From assembly GCA_002422085.1 (NCBI GenBank), contig DISZ01000005.1:186001-250000 (forward strand): a stretch of 64,000 nt of DNA. Reading direction: 5' to 3'. Made by a program: the position numbers and the translations under genes. Under the pieces are notes generated by a model. The model did no database searches. It worked only from the letters and a program-made list of their open reading frames with translations, and had not been told where the DNA came from. Below, in pieces: positions 43,000 through 51,310 of this stretch. The stretch is from Rhodobacteraceae bacterium UBA6197 (lineage in GTDB: Bacteria; Pseudomonadota; Alphaproteobacteria; Rhodobacterales; Rhodobacteraceae). Position 1 is the first letter of the stretch. The number at the start of each line of letters is the position of its first letter.

Positions 43000-44192
43000 G
43001 TCACCCGCGCCCGGGCCTTGTGTTCGGGGCGGTCCCACAGATCCCGGGCCATCACCTCGGTCAGAACGGCGATGGCGCGGTCCACGTCGCCTGCGCCGAT
43101 GTAAAGCGGGGTGAAGCCAAAGCGCAGGATGTCCGGGGCGCGGAAATCGCCGATCACACCGCGCGCGATCAGGGCTTGCATGATGGCATAGCCTTCGGGG
43201 TGGTGGAAACTGACCTGAGAGCCGCGCATCGCATGGTCGCGCGGGGTGGCAAGGCGTAACGAGGGGCAGGCGGCCTCGACCCCGGCGATGAACCGATCGG
43301 TCAGCGCCAGAGAGGCGGCGCGGATATCGGCCATCGTGGTCATGTCCCAGATATCAAGTGCCGCCTCGAGTGCGGCAAGCTGCAGGATCGGCGGGGTGCC
43401 GACGCGCATCCGCTCGATACCGCGGCCCGGGCGGTAGCCGGGGTCAAAGGCGAACGGCGCCGCATGGCCAAGCCAACCCGACAGCGCGGGTCGGGCGATT
43501 TCGGCGTGACGCGGGGCGACATAGATGAAGGCCGGGCCGCCCGGCCCCGCGTTGAGGTATTTATAGGTGCAGCCGACCGCGAAATCGACCTCGCACCCGG
43601 CAAGATCCACCGGCACCGCCCCCGCCGAATGGGCCAGATCCCAGACCGTGATCGCCCCGTGTTCATGCGCCTTCGCGGTGATCGCCTGCATGTCGTGCTT
43701 GCGCCCGGTGCGGTAGTCGACCTCGGTGATCATCGTCACGGCGACGCTGTCGTCGATCGCCTCCAGCACCGCCTCGGGGGCAACGACGCGCAGACTGTAA
43801 CCCCGGCCCAGCGTGCGGCACAGCCCCTCGGCCATATAGAGATCCGAGGGGAAATTTCCGCTGTCAGACAGGATCACCCGCCGCGTCGGGTTCATTTCCA
43901 ACGCCGAGGCGATCGCCTGGTAGACCTTGATCGACAGCGTATCACCCGTCACCACATGGCCCGGCTGGGCGCCGATCAACCGGGCGATGCGGTCGCCCAC
44001 GCGCGAGGGCTGCGCCATCCAGCCGGCGCGGTTCCAAGCGGTAATCAGCATCTCGCCCCACTCGTCGGTTACCGTGCGCGCCACGCGCGCGGCCGCAGCC
44101 AGCGGCATCGGCCCCAACGAGTTGCCATCGAGATAGACCATTCCCTCGGGAAGGTGGAAAAGGGCGCGGGTGGCGCTGAAATCGGTCGTCAT
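42996..44192 (-). CDS. kynU: Kynureninase
   Basis: Kynureninase is a PLP enzyme cleaving kynurenine to anthranilate and alanine. The 398-residue product has YLDGNSLGPMP at the N-terminus and SDSGNFPSDLYM. The PLP-phosphate/Asp region is VWDLAHSAGAVPVDL, and the Schiff-base lysine is in CTYKYLNAGPGGPAF. The C-terminal RFGFTPLYIG is also conserved. ATG 44192 has CGAGGGAAAG upstream; the open frame extends into the adjacent 7-bp repeat without meaning. It heads the reverse-strand kynU-GNAT-kynA unit. Confidence 0.95.
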   Translation of the reverse strand: MTTDFSATRALFHLPEGMVYLDGNSLGPMPLAAAARVARTVTDEWGEMLITAWNRAGWMAQPSRVGDRIARLIGAQPGHVVTGDTLSIKVYQAIASALEMNPTRRVILSDSGNFPSDLYMAEGLCRTLGRGYSLRVVAPEAVLEAIDDSVAVTMITEVDYRTGRKHDMQAITAKAHEHGAITVWDLAHSAGAVPVDLAGCEVDFAVGCTYKYLNAGPGGPAFIYVAPRHAEIARPALSGWLGHAAPFAFDPGYRPGRGIERMRVGTPPILQLAALEAALDIWDMTTMADIRAASLALTDRFIAGVEAACPSLRLATPRDHAMRGSQVSFHHPEGYAIMQALIARGVIGDFRAPDILRFGFTPLYIGAGDVDRAIAVLTEVMARDLWDRPEHKARARVT

Positions 44193-44276
44193 GCTTTCCC
44201 TCGGTTTGCGGCACGATTTGGGCAGAATCCAGATGGATTTGCAAGGGTCGCAGCCATTTGGGCGCAGCCTTCGCGG

Positions 44277-44330
44277 CACGCAGCACGCAGCACGCAGCAC
44301 GCAGCACGCAGCATCGCGCACGCAGCACGG
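44277..44330. repeat. 7-bp CAGCACG microsatellite
   Basis: CAGCACG is repeated four times without interruption (44281-44308), with flanking partial and variant units (GGCACG before, CAGCATCG CGCACG CAGCACG after). It lies between the divergent kynU and methyltransferase-like genes, about 85 bp upstream of kynU. Confidence 0.92.
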
Positions 44331-44415
44331 AACCCCCGGCGCGCGCCTCGGGGGGGGTGCAATCGCGGACGCGCCGGGCTATGCCACCCTTGGGGTGGTG
44401 GGAAAAGGGGGCGGA

Positions 44416-44865
44416 ATGCAACGATGGATCGGTGCGGTGGATCTGCCGCCGGTATGGATGGCGGGGTTTGCGGCGTTGGGCTGGGGCCTCGCGCGGCTTT
44501 GGCCACAGGCGATGCCGGGGGGCACGGTGCTGGGCGCGGCGCTGGTGCTGGCGGGGGGCGTGTTGATGACGCTGGCGGCGGCGCAGATGGTGTTGAGGCG
44601 CACCACGTTCGTCCCGCGCCGCGACCCGTCCGCACTGGTCACGGGCGGCGTCTTCGCGCTGTCGCGCAACCCGATCTATCTGGCCGATGCGGCAATCCTT
44701 GCCGGGGTCCTGATCTACGTCGAAGGGCTTTGGTTTCTCTGGCTGGTTCCGGCCTATGCCGCCGTCATCACCCGGCGCTTCATTCGCGGCGAAGAGGCCC
44801 GGATCGCGCGCCATTTCGGCGCCGACTGGCAGGCTTATGCCGCGCGCACCCGGCGCTGGCTCTGA
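44416..44865 (+). CDS. Isoprenylcysteine carboxyl methyltransferase (ICMT)-like membrane protein
   Basis: The 149-residue membrane protein has about three to four hydrophobic segments and the ICMT/PEMT-type cofactor motif: LVTGGVFALSRNPIYLADAA (Arg-Asn-Pro-x-Tyr) and RGEEARIARHFGADWQAYAARTRRWL at the C-terminus. Bacterial members are putative methyltransferases whose acceptors are mostly unknown. ATG 44416 follows GGGGGCGGA. The frame is open further upstream through the microsatellite, but that part has no homology. Confidence 0.8.
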   Translation: MQRWIGAVDLPPVWMAGFAALGWGLARLWPQAMPGGTVLGAALVLAGGVLMTLAAAQMVLRRTTFVPRRDPSALVTGGVFALSRNPIYLADAAILAGVLIYVEGLWFLWLVPAYAAVITRRFIRGEEARIARHFGADWQAYAARTRRWL

Positions 44866-44890
44866 CCCGCCGTTGCGAGTCCCGGCACCG

Positions 44891-44923
44891 ATTCAGCTTC
44901 GTGCAAATATCCCCCGCGGAGCG
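44891..44923 (-). repeat. Dispersed intergenic element, copy H
   Basis: ATTCAGCTTCGTGCAAATAT then CCCCCGCGGAGCG, in the same orientation as copy C. It starts 26 bp after the stop of the methyltransferase-like gene. Confidence 0.88.
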
Positions 44924-45025
44924 TCCGCCCTTGGCAGATGCGCTGCGCGCGGTGTTGGGGGGCGCCAGTTCGACCGCGACAGGTGCGGCAAAGCCGCAAG
45001 GTCATGCTGCGCCGCCGCACGGGGC

Positions 45026-45055
45026 TTGTGAAACTTTGTTGCGCGATGCTATGAA
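45026..45055 (+). promoter_or_regulatory. Candidate sigma-70 promoter of pntAB
   Basis: TTGTGA (45026-45031), 18-bp spacer, TATGAA (45050-45055), followed about 57 bp later by the pntA start with GAGGGGGAG as ribosome-binding site. It is predicted by eye only. Confidence 0.35.
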
Positions 45056-45111
45056 TTTTCGGCCATATTCGGTCCACCCGGGCAGGTAGCCCGTGACGAG
45101 GGGGAGATACA

Positions 45112-46683
45112 GTGAAGATCGGGGCTCCGAAGGAGATTTTTGAAGGCGAGGCACGCGTGGCCATGACGCCTGACAGTGCGGTGCAGCTGCAAAAGCTGGG
45201 CCATCAGTGTTTCATCGAAACCGGGGCCGGGCTGGCCGCCGGGTTCTCGGACGCGGCCTATGCCAAAGCGGGCGTGACGGTGCTCAAGACTGCGGCGGCG
45301 CTGACCAAAGAGGTCGATGTGCTGGCCAAGGTGCGGCCCCCGGTCGAGGCCGAGGTCAAGCGGCTGGGCAAGGGGCAGACGCTGATTTCGTTCTTCTATC
45401 CTGCTCAAAACAAAGAGCTTCTTGAAAAAGCGGAAAAGACCGGCGCGACCGTCATCGCCATGGATATGGTGCCGCGGATTTCGCGCGCGCAAAAGATGGA
45501 CGCGCTGTCGTCGATGGCCAATATCGCCGGCTACCGCGCGGTGATCGAGGCGGCCAACAATTTCGGCCGGTTCTTCACCGGGCAGATCACGGCGGCGGGC
45601 AAAGTGCCTCCGGCGAAGGTTCTGGTGGTGGGCGCCGGGGTGGCCGGTCTGGCCGCGACCGGCACCGCGGTCAGCCTTGGTGCGATCGTCCATGCCTTCG
45701 ATGTGCGCCCCGAAGTGGCCGAACAGATCGAATCGATGGGCGCCAATTTCGTCTATCTCGACTTTGCCGAGGCGCAGGACGGCGCCGCGACGGGCGGCTA
45801 TGCCGCGCCCTCGAGCCCCGAGTTCCGCGAAGCGCAACTGGCCAAGTTCCGCGAACTGGCGCCGGAAATGGATATCGTCATCACCACCGCGCTGATCCCC
45901 GGTCGCGATGCGCCCAAGCTGTGGCTGGCCGATATGGTGGCCGCGATGAAGCCCGGCTCGGTCGTCATCGACCTTGCGGCGGAACGCGGCGGCAACTGCG
46001 ATCTGACCGTTGCCGACCAGAAGGTGGTCAGCGACAATGGCGTCACGGTGGTCGGCTATACCGATTTCCCCAGCCGGATGGCGGCGCAATCCAGCACGCT
46101 TTACGCCACCAACATCCGTCACATGATGGCGGATCTGACCCCCGGCAAGGATGGAGTCATCGTCCAGAACATGGAGGATGACGTGATCCGCGGCGCGACG
46201 GTCGCGCATGACGGGGCGATCACCTTTCCGCCGCCGCCGCCCAAGATCGCGGCAATCGCCGCCGCCAAGCCCAAGGAAAAGGCGCGCGAGTTGACGGTCG
46301 AGGAAAAGCGCGCCAACGAAGTCGCGCTGTTCAAGAAACAGACCACCTCGCAGGTGACGCTTCTGGGGGTCGCCACGCTTTTGCTGCTGGTGGTCGGGGC
46401 GTTCGCGCCCGAAAGCTTCATGAGCCACCTGATCGTCTTTGCGCTGGCGTGTTTTGTCGGCTTCCAGGTGATCTGGAACGTCAGCCACAGCCTGCACACG
46501 CCGCTGATGGCGGTGACCAATGCGATCTCGGGGATCATCATTCTGGGCGCGCTGCTACAGGTGGGCTCGGGGTCGTGGCTGGTGGTCTTGCTGGCGGCGA
46601 TTTCGGTGCTGATCGCTTCGATCAACATCGTCGGCGGTTTCCTTGTCACCCGGCGGATGCTCGCCATGTTCCAGAAATCGTAA
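45112..46683 (+). CDS. pntA: NAD(P) transhydrogenase subunit alpha
   Basis: PntA carries the NAD(H)-binding domain I and four transmembrane helices of the proton-translocating transhydrogenase, which makes NADPH at the expense of the proton gradient. The 523-residue product starts MKIGAPKEIFEGEARVAMTP, has the Rossmann motif VVGAGVAGLAATGTA, YTDFPSRMAAQSSTLYATN, a charged hinge around residues 375-400, and four hydrophobic segments from about 410. The start is GTG 45112. It is the single-chain alpha form and not split into PntAA/PntAB. Spacing to pntB is 15 bp. Confidence 0.95.
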   Translation: MKIGAPKEIFEGEARVAMTPDSAVQLQKLGHQCFIETGAGLAAGFSDAAYAKAGVTVLKTAAALTKEVDVLAKVRPPVEAEVKRLGKGQTLISFFYPAQNKELLEKAEKTGATVIAMDMVPRISRAQKMDALSSMANIAGYRAVIEAANNFGRFFTGQITAAGKVPPAKVLVVGAGVAGLAATGTAVSLGAIVHAFDVRPEVAEQIESMGANFVYLDFAEAQDGAATGGYAAPSSPEFREAQLAKFRELAPEMDIVITTALIPGRDAPKLWLADMVAAMKPGSVVIDLAAERGGNCDLTVADQKVVSDNGVTVVGYTDFPSRMAAQSSTLYATNIRHMMADLTPGKDGVIVQNMEDDVIRGATVAHDGAITFPPPPPKIAAIAAAKPKEKARELTVEEKRANEVALFKKQTTSQVTLLGVATLLLLVVGAFAPESFMSHLIVFALACFVGFQVIWNVSHSLHTPLMAVTNAISGIIILGALLQVGSGSWLVVLLAAISVLIASINIVGGFLVTRRMLAMFQKS

Positions 46684-46698
46684 GGGGAGGGTGACGCA

Positions 46699-48153
46699 AT
46701 GACGATTGGTATCGTAGCGGCGGCCTATATCGCGGCGGCAGTTCTGTTCATCCTCAGCCTTGGCGGCCTCTCGGGGCAGGAAAGCGCGAAACGCGCGGTC
46801 TGGTATGGCATCGTCGGCATGGGGCTGGCGGTCGTGGCCACGGTCTTTGGCCCCGGCATCGGCAACTGGTTCATCATCTTGCTGATGATCGCCGGTGGCG
46901 CGGTGATGGGGTGGTATGTGGCCTCGCGCGTGCAGATGACGGAAATGCCGCAACTGGTCGCGGCCTTGCACAGCTTTGTCGGTCTGGCGGCGGTTTTCAT
47001 CGGCTACAACGCCGATCTGGAACTGGGCCGGATCATCGCGCTGCGCGAGGCGGCCACGCCCGAGGCGGCAGACGCGCTGAATGCGCTGGCGGGCTTTGCG
47101 GCAAAGCTGGCGCACAAGACCGCGGTCGAGATTTCGATCCTCAAGGTCGAAGTGTTCCTTGGCGTCTTCATCGGTGCGGTGACGTTCACCGGCTCGGTGG
47201 TGGCGTTCGGCAAGCTGGCGGGCAAGGTTGACGGCAAGGCGAAAAAGCTGCCCGGCGGGCATTTGCTGAACGCGGCGGCGGCGATCGTCTCGGTGATCTT
47301 GCTGGTGATGTTCGTGCAGGGCGCGGGGCTTTGGACGCTGGTGCTGATGACGCTTCTGGCGTTCTTCATCGGCTACCATCTGATCATGGGCATCGGCGGG
47401 GCCGACATGCCGGTGGTGGTGTCGATGCTGAACAGCTACTCGGGCTGGGCGGCGGCGGCGATCGGCTTTACGCTGGGCAACGATCTGCTGATCGTCACCG
47501 GCGCGCTGGTCGGCTCGTCGGGTGCGATCCTGAGCTATATCATGTGCAAGGCGATGAACCGCAGCTTTGTCTCGGTGATCCTTGGCGGCTTTGGCAATAC
47601 CGCGGGGCCGGCGATGGCGATCGAGGGCGAACAGATCGCGATCGACGCCGAAGGCGTGGCGGCGGCGCTGAATGATGCGGATTCGGTCATCATCATCCCG
47701 GGCTATGGCATGGCGGTGGCGCAGGCGCAGCAGTCGGTGTCCGAACTGACGCGCAAGCTGCGCGCCAAGGGCAAGAACGTGCGCTTTGCGATTCACCCGG
47801 TCGCGGGCCGTCTGCCCGGCCATATGAACGTGCTGCTGGCCGAGGCGAAGGTGCCCTATGACATCGTGATGGAGATGGACGAGATCAACGAGGACTTTCC
47901 CTCGACGGATGTGACCATCGTCATCGGCTCGAACGACATCGTGAACCCGGCCGCGCAAGAAGACCCGGGCAGCCCGATCGCCGGCATGCCGGTGCTGGAA
48001 TGCTGGAAGGCGAAACAGGTGTTCGTCAGCAAACGCGGGCAGGGCACGGGCTATTCCGGTATTGAGAACCCCTTGTTCTACAAGGAAAACACCCGGATGT
48101 TCTATGGCGATGCGAAAAAGTCTCTGGATGCGCTTTTGCCGATGATCGACTAG
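46699..48153 (+). CDS. pntB: NAD(P) transhydrogenase subunit beta
   Basis: PntB contributes the membrane domain II helices and the NADP(H)-binding domain III. The 484-residue product has about nine hydrophobic segments (1-300), then the NADP fold with VIIIPGYGMAVAQAQ, VRFAIHPVAGRLPGHMNVLL, IVIGSNDIVNPAAQEDPGSP and the C-terminal KRGQGTGYSGIENPLF. All are hallmark PntB sequences. It ends 32 bp before a strong hairpin terminator. Confidence 0.96.
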   Translation: MTIGIVAAAYIAAAVLFILSLGGLSGQESAKRAVWYGIVGMGLAVVATVFGPGIGNWFIILLMIAGGAVMGWYVASRVQMTEMPQLVAALHSFVGLAAVFIGYNADLELGRIIALREAATPEAADALNALAGFAAKLAHKTAVEISILKVEVFLGVFIGAVTFTGSVVAFGKLAGKVDGKAKKLPGGHLLNAAAAIVSVILLVMFVQGAGLWTLVLMTLLAFFIGYHLIMGIGGADMPVVVSMLNSYSGWAAAAIGFTLGNDLLIVTGALVGSSGAILSYIMCKAMNRSFVSVILGGFGNTAGPAMAIEGEQIAIDAEGVAAALNDADSVIIIPGYGMAVAQAQQSVSELTRKLRAKGKNVRFAIHPVAGRLPGHMNVLLAEAKVPYDIVMEMDEINEDFPSTDVTIVIGSNDIVNPAAQEDPGSPIAGMPVLECWKAKQVFVSKRGQGTGYSGIENPLFYKENTRMFYGDAKKSLDALLPMID

Positions 48154-48185
48154 ATCAGTTGCCACGATCCTGGTTTCAAGACCTG

Positions 48186-48214
48186 GGCCCCGCCGGTATC
48201 GGCGGGGCCTTCTT
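48186..48214 (+). terminator. Hairpin terminator after pntB
   Basis: GGCCCCGCCG-GTAT-CGGCGGGGCC is a perfect 10-bp stem with 4-nt loop, followed by TTCTT. It closes the pntAB operon. The rest of the 304-bp spacer to DUF3422 (48215-48457) holds nothing recognised. Confidence 0.88.
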
Positions 48215-48457
48215 GCGCCCAAGACCTCGGCTGTCTGCGTCCGAAACGGCCGTCGCGCACAGGCTTGACCGCAGCGGTTTTCGGCAGCCTCCATGTTGCC
48301 ACCACCGCGTCCGCGCTGTGACATTTCCGCCCGGTATGCCGATGTATTCTGGCAAGCCCTTGTCTTCAGGCTGCTTTTTGCGCCTCGACTCGGTCTAATT
48401 GCGCTGCCGGTGCCGTTTGCCCATCCCGGCAAGGACCATTGACCATAGGACCACCCG

Positions 48458-49741
48458 ATGAGCCCGACTGCCGATCACCCGCTGCGCTATGCGCTTGTGA
48501 ATGAACTTCATGCCCGGCCGTTTCCGCAGCTTGGGGTGCCAAGCCATGCGGTTTATCTGGCGATCAAAGAGCCCGCGGACGCGGCCAACCGGAATCGGGC
48601 GGCAGATCTGGCGCATCTGAACGCCTTGCTGATGCGCCATGGCGCGGCGCAACCGCAGCCGGGTGCCAGCCACTACGCCGGAGTGATCGGCAAACATGCC
48701 CTGAAATGGGAAAGCCACACCGAATTTACCACTTATCTGGCCTTTGCTCCGGGGCTTTCGAAGCGGCCCTTCGACCCCGCCGAGGCCGAAATCTTTCGTG
48801 ACGACTGGGTCGCGGCGGCGCCCGGCAAGCGGCTGGCGGCGGTCAGCATCCGCGTTGAGGCTCTGCCCGAAAACCCCGACGACATCAATCCGCAGCTTGC
48901 GGAATGGTTCGTGCCCGAAAGCCTGGTTTGCGCCTGGGTGCTGGAGGGGGCCGCGGTGATCGCGGGGGATTTCCGCATTGATCCGACCGGGCAGATGCGC
49001 TTTGCGGTATTCGTGCGGCCGGGCACCGGGCCGGGCCGGGTCGGGCGGATCGTGCAACGGATCTGCGAGATCGAGACCTACCGCGCGATGTCGATGCTGG
49101 GCCTGGGCCGCGCGCGCGCCCTGACGCAGCGATTGAACGCGCTGGACCCGCAGTTGTCGGCACTGGTTGCCGGGATGACAAACGAGGCACGCCCCGCCGA
49201 AGGAACCTTGCGCGAATTGCTGCGGGTGTCTTCGGAACTGGAGACCCTGGCGGTGCAGAACTCGTTTCGCTTCGGCGCCACCGGGGCCTACGAGGCGATC
49301 GTGACCCAGCGTGTCGAGGTGCTGCGCGAAAGCCGGTTCGAAGGCAAGCAGAAGTTTTCCGAATTCATGATGCGGCGCTATGATCCGGCGATGCGGACGG
49401 TGAAATCGGCCGAGGCGCGGCTGAATACCATGCTGGAACGCGCCGCGCGGGCGGGCGAGTTGCTGCGCACGCTGGTCGATGTGGAACGCTCGGCGCAAAA
49501 CCAGCTTGTGCTGGAAAGCATGGACAAGCGGGCCGATCTGCAACTGCGCTTGCAACATACCGTTGAGGGGCTTTCGGTCGTCGCGATCAGCTATTACGCG
49601 GTCTCTCTGGCGGGCTATCTTGCCTATCCTGTGGGCAAGGCGCTGGGCATCAGCAAAGAGATGATGACCGCGGGGCTGACGCCTGCGGTGATCCTGGCGG
49701 TCTGGCTGATGGTGCGCCGAATCCGGCGCGGCTTTCACTAG
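48458..49741 (+). CDS. DUF3422 family membrane-anchored protein
   Basis: The 427-residue protein begins HPLRYALVNELHARPFP and contains KWESHTEFTTYLAF, the DUF3422 pattern. A long charged, probably coiled-coil middle (about 230-370) precedes two C-terminal transmembrane helices (about 378-400 and 408-420) and a basic end (MVRRIRRGFH). Function is unknown; the topology suggests a cytoplasmic domain anchored at the C-terminus. It is the last intact chromosomal-type gene before the decayed segment. Confidence 0.85.
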   Translation: MSPTADHPLRYALVNELHARPFPQLGVPSHAVYLAIKEPADAANRNRAADLAHLNALLMRHGAAQPQPGASHYAGVIGKHALKWESHTEFTTYLAFAPGLSKRPFDPAEAEIFRDDWVAAAPGKRLAAVSIRVEALPENPDDINPQLAEWFVPESLVCAWVLEGAAVIAGDFRIDPTGQMRFAVFVRPGTGPGRVGRIVQRICEIETYRAMSMLGLGRARALTQRLNALDPQLSALVAGMTNEARPAEGTLRELLRVSSELETLAVQNSFRFGATGAYEAIVTQRVEVLRESRFEGKQKFSEFMMRRYDPAMRTVKSAEARLNTMLERAARAGELLRTLVDVERSAQNQLVLESMDKRADLQLRLQHTVEGLSVVAISYYAVSLAGYLAYPVGKALGISKEMMTAGLTPAVILAVWLMVRRIRRGFH

Positions 49742-50087
49742 GCGGGCGCGTCATCATTTCGGCAAAACAGCATGTTACGGCGCAAAGTCAATATGGAATA
49801 CCGCGTCGGATCTGGCGCTTTGGCGACGGCGGAATCTATCACCGGATCAGCCGTTCTGGTCAGGACCCTGATCCGGACACCACCGTCAGACTGTCACCCT
49901 GAAGGCGGCGACGTCAGCGCAGGGGCGCCCAAAAGCCCGCGACCGGCGCTGACGGACGGGCTGGCCGAAGCGTGAAAGCCACAGCTTTGGCGATCCGGGC
50001 GACAACCCGTGGCGCGGCGACTTCGCTGAAACCTGCAGTCGCACGAGCCTGCCCGGCGCCGCCCGCCGGGGCCGCTGGGCACCAAGC

Positions 50088-50180
50088 CTTGCCGGGTGCG
50101 CAACTGGCCACCTGTCCAGCGCGGGCGCCACGCCCATCAGCGGCGCGGTGCTGGCCTTCGATGGCGGACTTGATACTTGA
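50088..50180 (+). pseudogene. Possible short-chain dehydrogenase C-terminal remnant
   Basis: The frame 50118-50180 encodes SAGATPISGAVLAFDGGLDT then a stop. That reads like the SDR C-terminal consensus (...ITGAVLPVDGG). Upstream codons (LAGCATGHLS) fit less well and a frameshift is likely. The evidence is one short motif, so the call is tentative. The adjacent IS5 remnant begins almost at its stop. Confidence 0.35.
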
Positions 50181-50413
50181 TCCGATCACCCGAGAGCTTG
50201 TCTTGCACGCGCAGGACCAGCGTCTTGAGCCCGCCGCACCGCGTTCATCGGCTTGCGCCCCGCGCGCGATTTCCGGCCCCCAACCGGCTTGCGCCTTACC
50301 CGCGCCAGAACCGCACGAAAATCCTCGCACGGCACGACGGGATTGATCTCGACCAGAGGTGCCTTCTTCGCAGCAAGGCTTGCCTGACGATCTGAAAGAT
50401 CAAGGATACCCAA
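50170..50413 (-). mobile_element. IS5-family transposase N-terminal remnant
   Basis: The reverse-strand frame from 50413 reads MGILDLSDRQASLAAKKAPL and continues VEINPVVPCEDFRAVLARV, then AGRKPMNAV. This is the N-terminus of IS5-group transposases. After a frameshift near 50233 the similarity resumes as LKTLVLRVQDKLSGDRIKYQ, corresponding to the FKTLVLQ..NLSDDQ.EYQ stretch. Less than a third of the transposase remains and the DDE catalytic domain is gone, so it is inactive. A conserved Trp after VVP is replaced by Cys. Confidence 0.7.
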
Positions 50414-50579
50414 CTGTAGCCTGACTGCCGACCGTCAAATCACAATGGCCCGAAACGCACCCCGTCTGCGGTTTTCGTGCAATGTTGTGAGGGGTTTGCA
50501 AGACTGGCGATCCGGGCGGAGGAGGGATGGTCCGCATCCGGCTGCAAAGTCCGCGCGTGGATGCGCCTGCACCCGCGGG

Positions 50580-51296
50580 TCAGTCGTTTTCCATCTTTTC
50601 CATGAACTTGCGCAGGTTTTCGGCTGTGCACGCCTTGCCGGTCAAGCTTGGGAGGCCTTCGGCAGTCATGCGTTGCGCGATGGCCGGATAGCTTAACCCG
50701 TCATTGCGAAGCCTGCGGGCGCGGCCAAGACCCGCTTCGGCGCGGGCGGCCTTGTGTTCCATCCATTCGTGCTGCCTCTGGCGCCAATCCGTGAAATGCG
50801 CCTGTGGGTCGAACGTCTTGCCATCTATCGGCATCGCTTCTGGCGGGATCGGTTCGGTGCGAATGCCGGTGCGCTTCATCCAGTCGTTTAGAAAGCCGAG
50901 GCGGCGCCAGCCCTGCACCTCCCGGAAATCGACATAGAGCAGCACGGCGCCGTTGGCGCGGCACAATCGTTCCACCTTTGCCAATGGCACTAGAATGATG
51001 TCGGTGCCACGATCCGGCTCCAGTTCCAGAAGGGCCTCTTCATGGATCAGCCGATAGGCTTCCGCCTTGGCGCATGCCCGGATCGCCAGCAACCAATAGC
51101 GGATCGTCCGGCTCAGCTTTGCGGCCTCGTCAATGTCGGGCGGCAAGGCTGCAAACCCTGCCCATGGTACCGGAAGCGTCCAGTAGAATCCGATGGCGGG
51201 TTTGGTCAGGTCGATTGCCTTGCGGTTGGCGGGATGCGGAAAATTCCGAGCACGTCGCACGGGGTCCGCCCGTTTCTCATAGTGCGAATATCCCAT
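50580..51296 (-). CDS. Resolvase/recombinase-like protein, function unproven
   Basis: From ATG 51296 the protein has 238 residues. Recognisable segments are LTKPAIGFYWTLPVPWAGF, HEEALLELEPDRGTDIILVP, AVLLYVDFREVQGWRRLGFL, and a C-terminal helix-turn-helix-like RRLRNDGLSYPAIAQRMTAE followed by GLPSLTGKACTAENL. This layout (alpha/beta part, then a recombinase-type HTH) resembles serine-resolvase-like proteins of Rhodobacterales, but I cannot see a catalytic serine motif near the start. The start is uncertain: the frame is open to 51374 and no good ribosome-binding site precedes 51296. It is divergent from the broken fusion gene, with only 14 bp between the putative starts. Confidence 0.55.
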   Translation of the reverse strand: MGYSHYEKRADPVRRARNFPHPANRKAIDLTKPAIGFYWTLPVPWAGFAALPPDIDEAAKLSRTIRYWLLAIRACAKAEAYRLIHEEALLELEPDRGTDIILVPLAKVERLCRANGAVLLYVDFREVQGWRRLGFLNDWMKRTGIRTEPIPPEAMPIDGKTFDPQAHFTDWRQRQHEWMEHKAARAEAGLGRARRLRNDGLSYPAIAQRMTAEGLPSLTGKACTAENLRKFMEKMEND

Positions 51297-51310
51297 CAAA
51301 GGAGAACGAG

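Larger units (their letters stand above)
49742..50579. other. Decayed spacer with gene remnants
   Basis: No intact gene is seen in 838 bp. Left part (49742-50085): unrecognised, with only shadow frames. Middle: a possible SDR C-terminus. Right: an IS5-family transposase N-terminal remnant. The region 50414-50579 shows no coding similarity and could include the outer end of the insertion sequence, but no inverted terminal repeat was identified. Confidence 0.6.

Noticed and set aside
49972..50346. 124-codon + strand frame over the IS5 remnant
   Set aside because: Ala/Pro-rich shadow; the transposase similarity is on the opposite strand.
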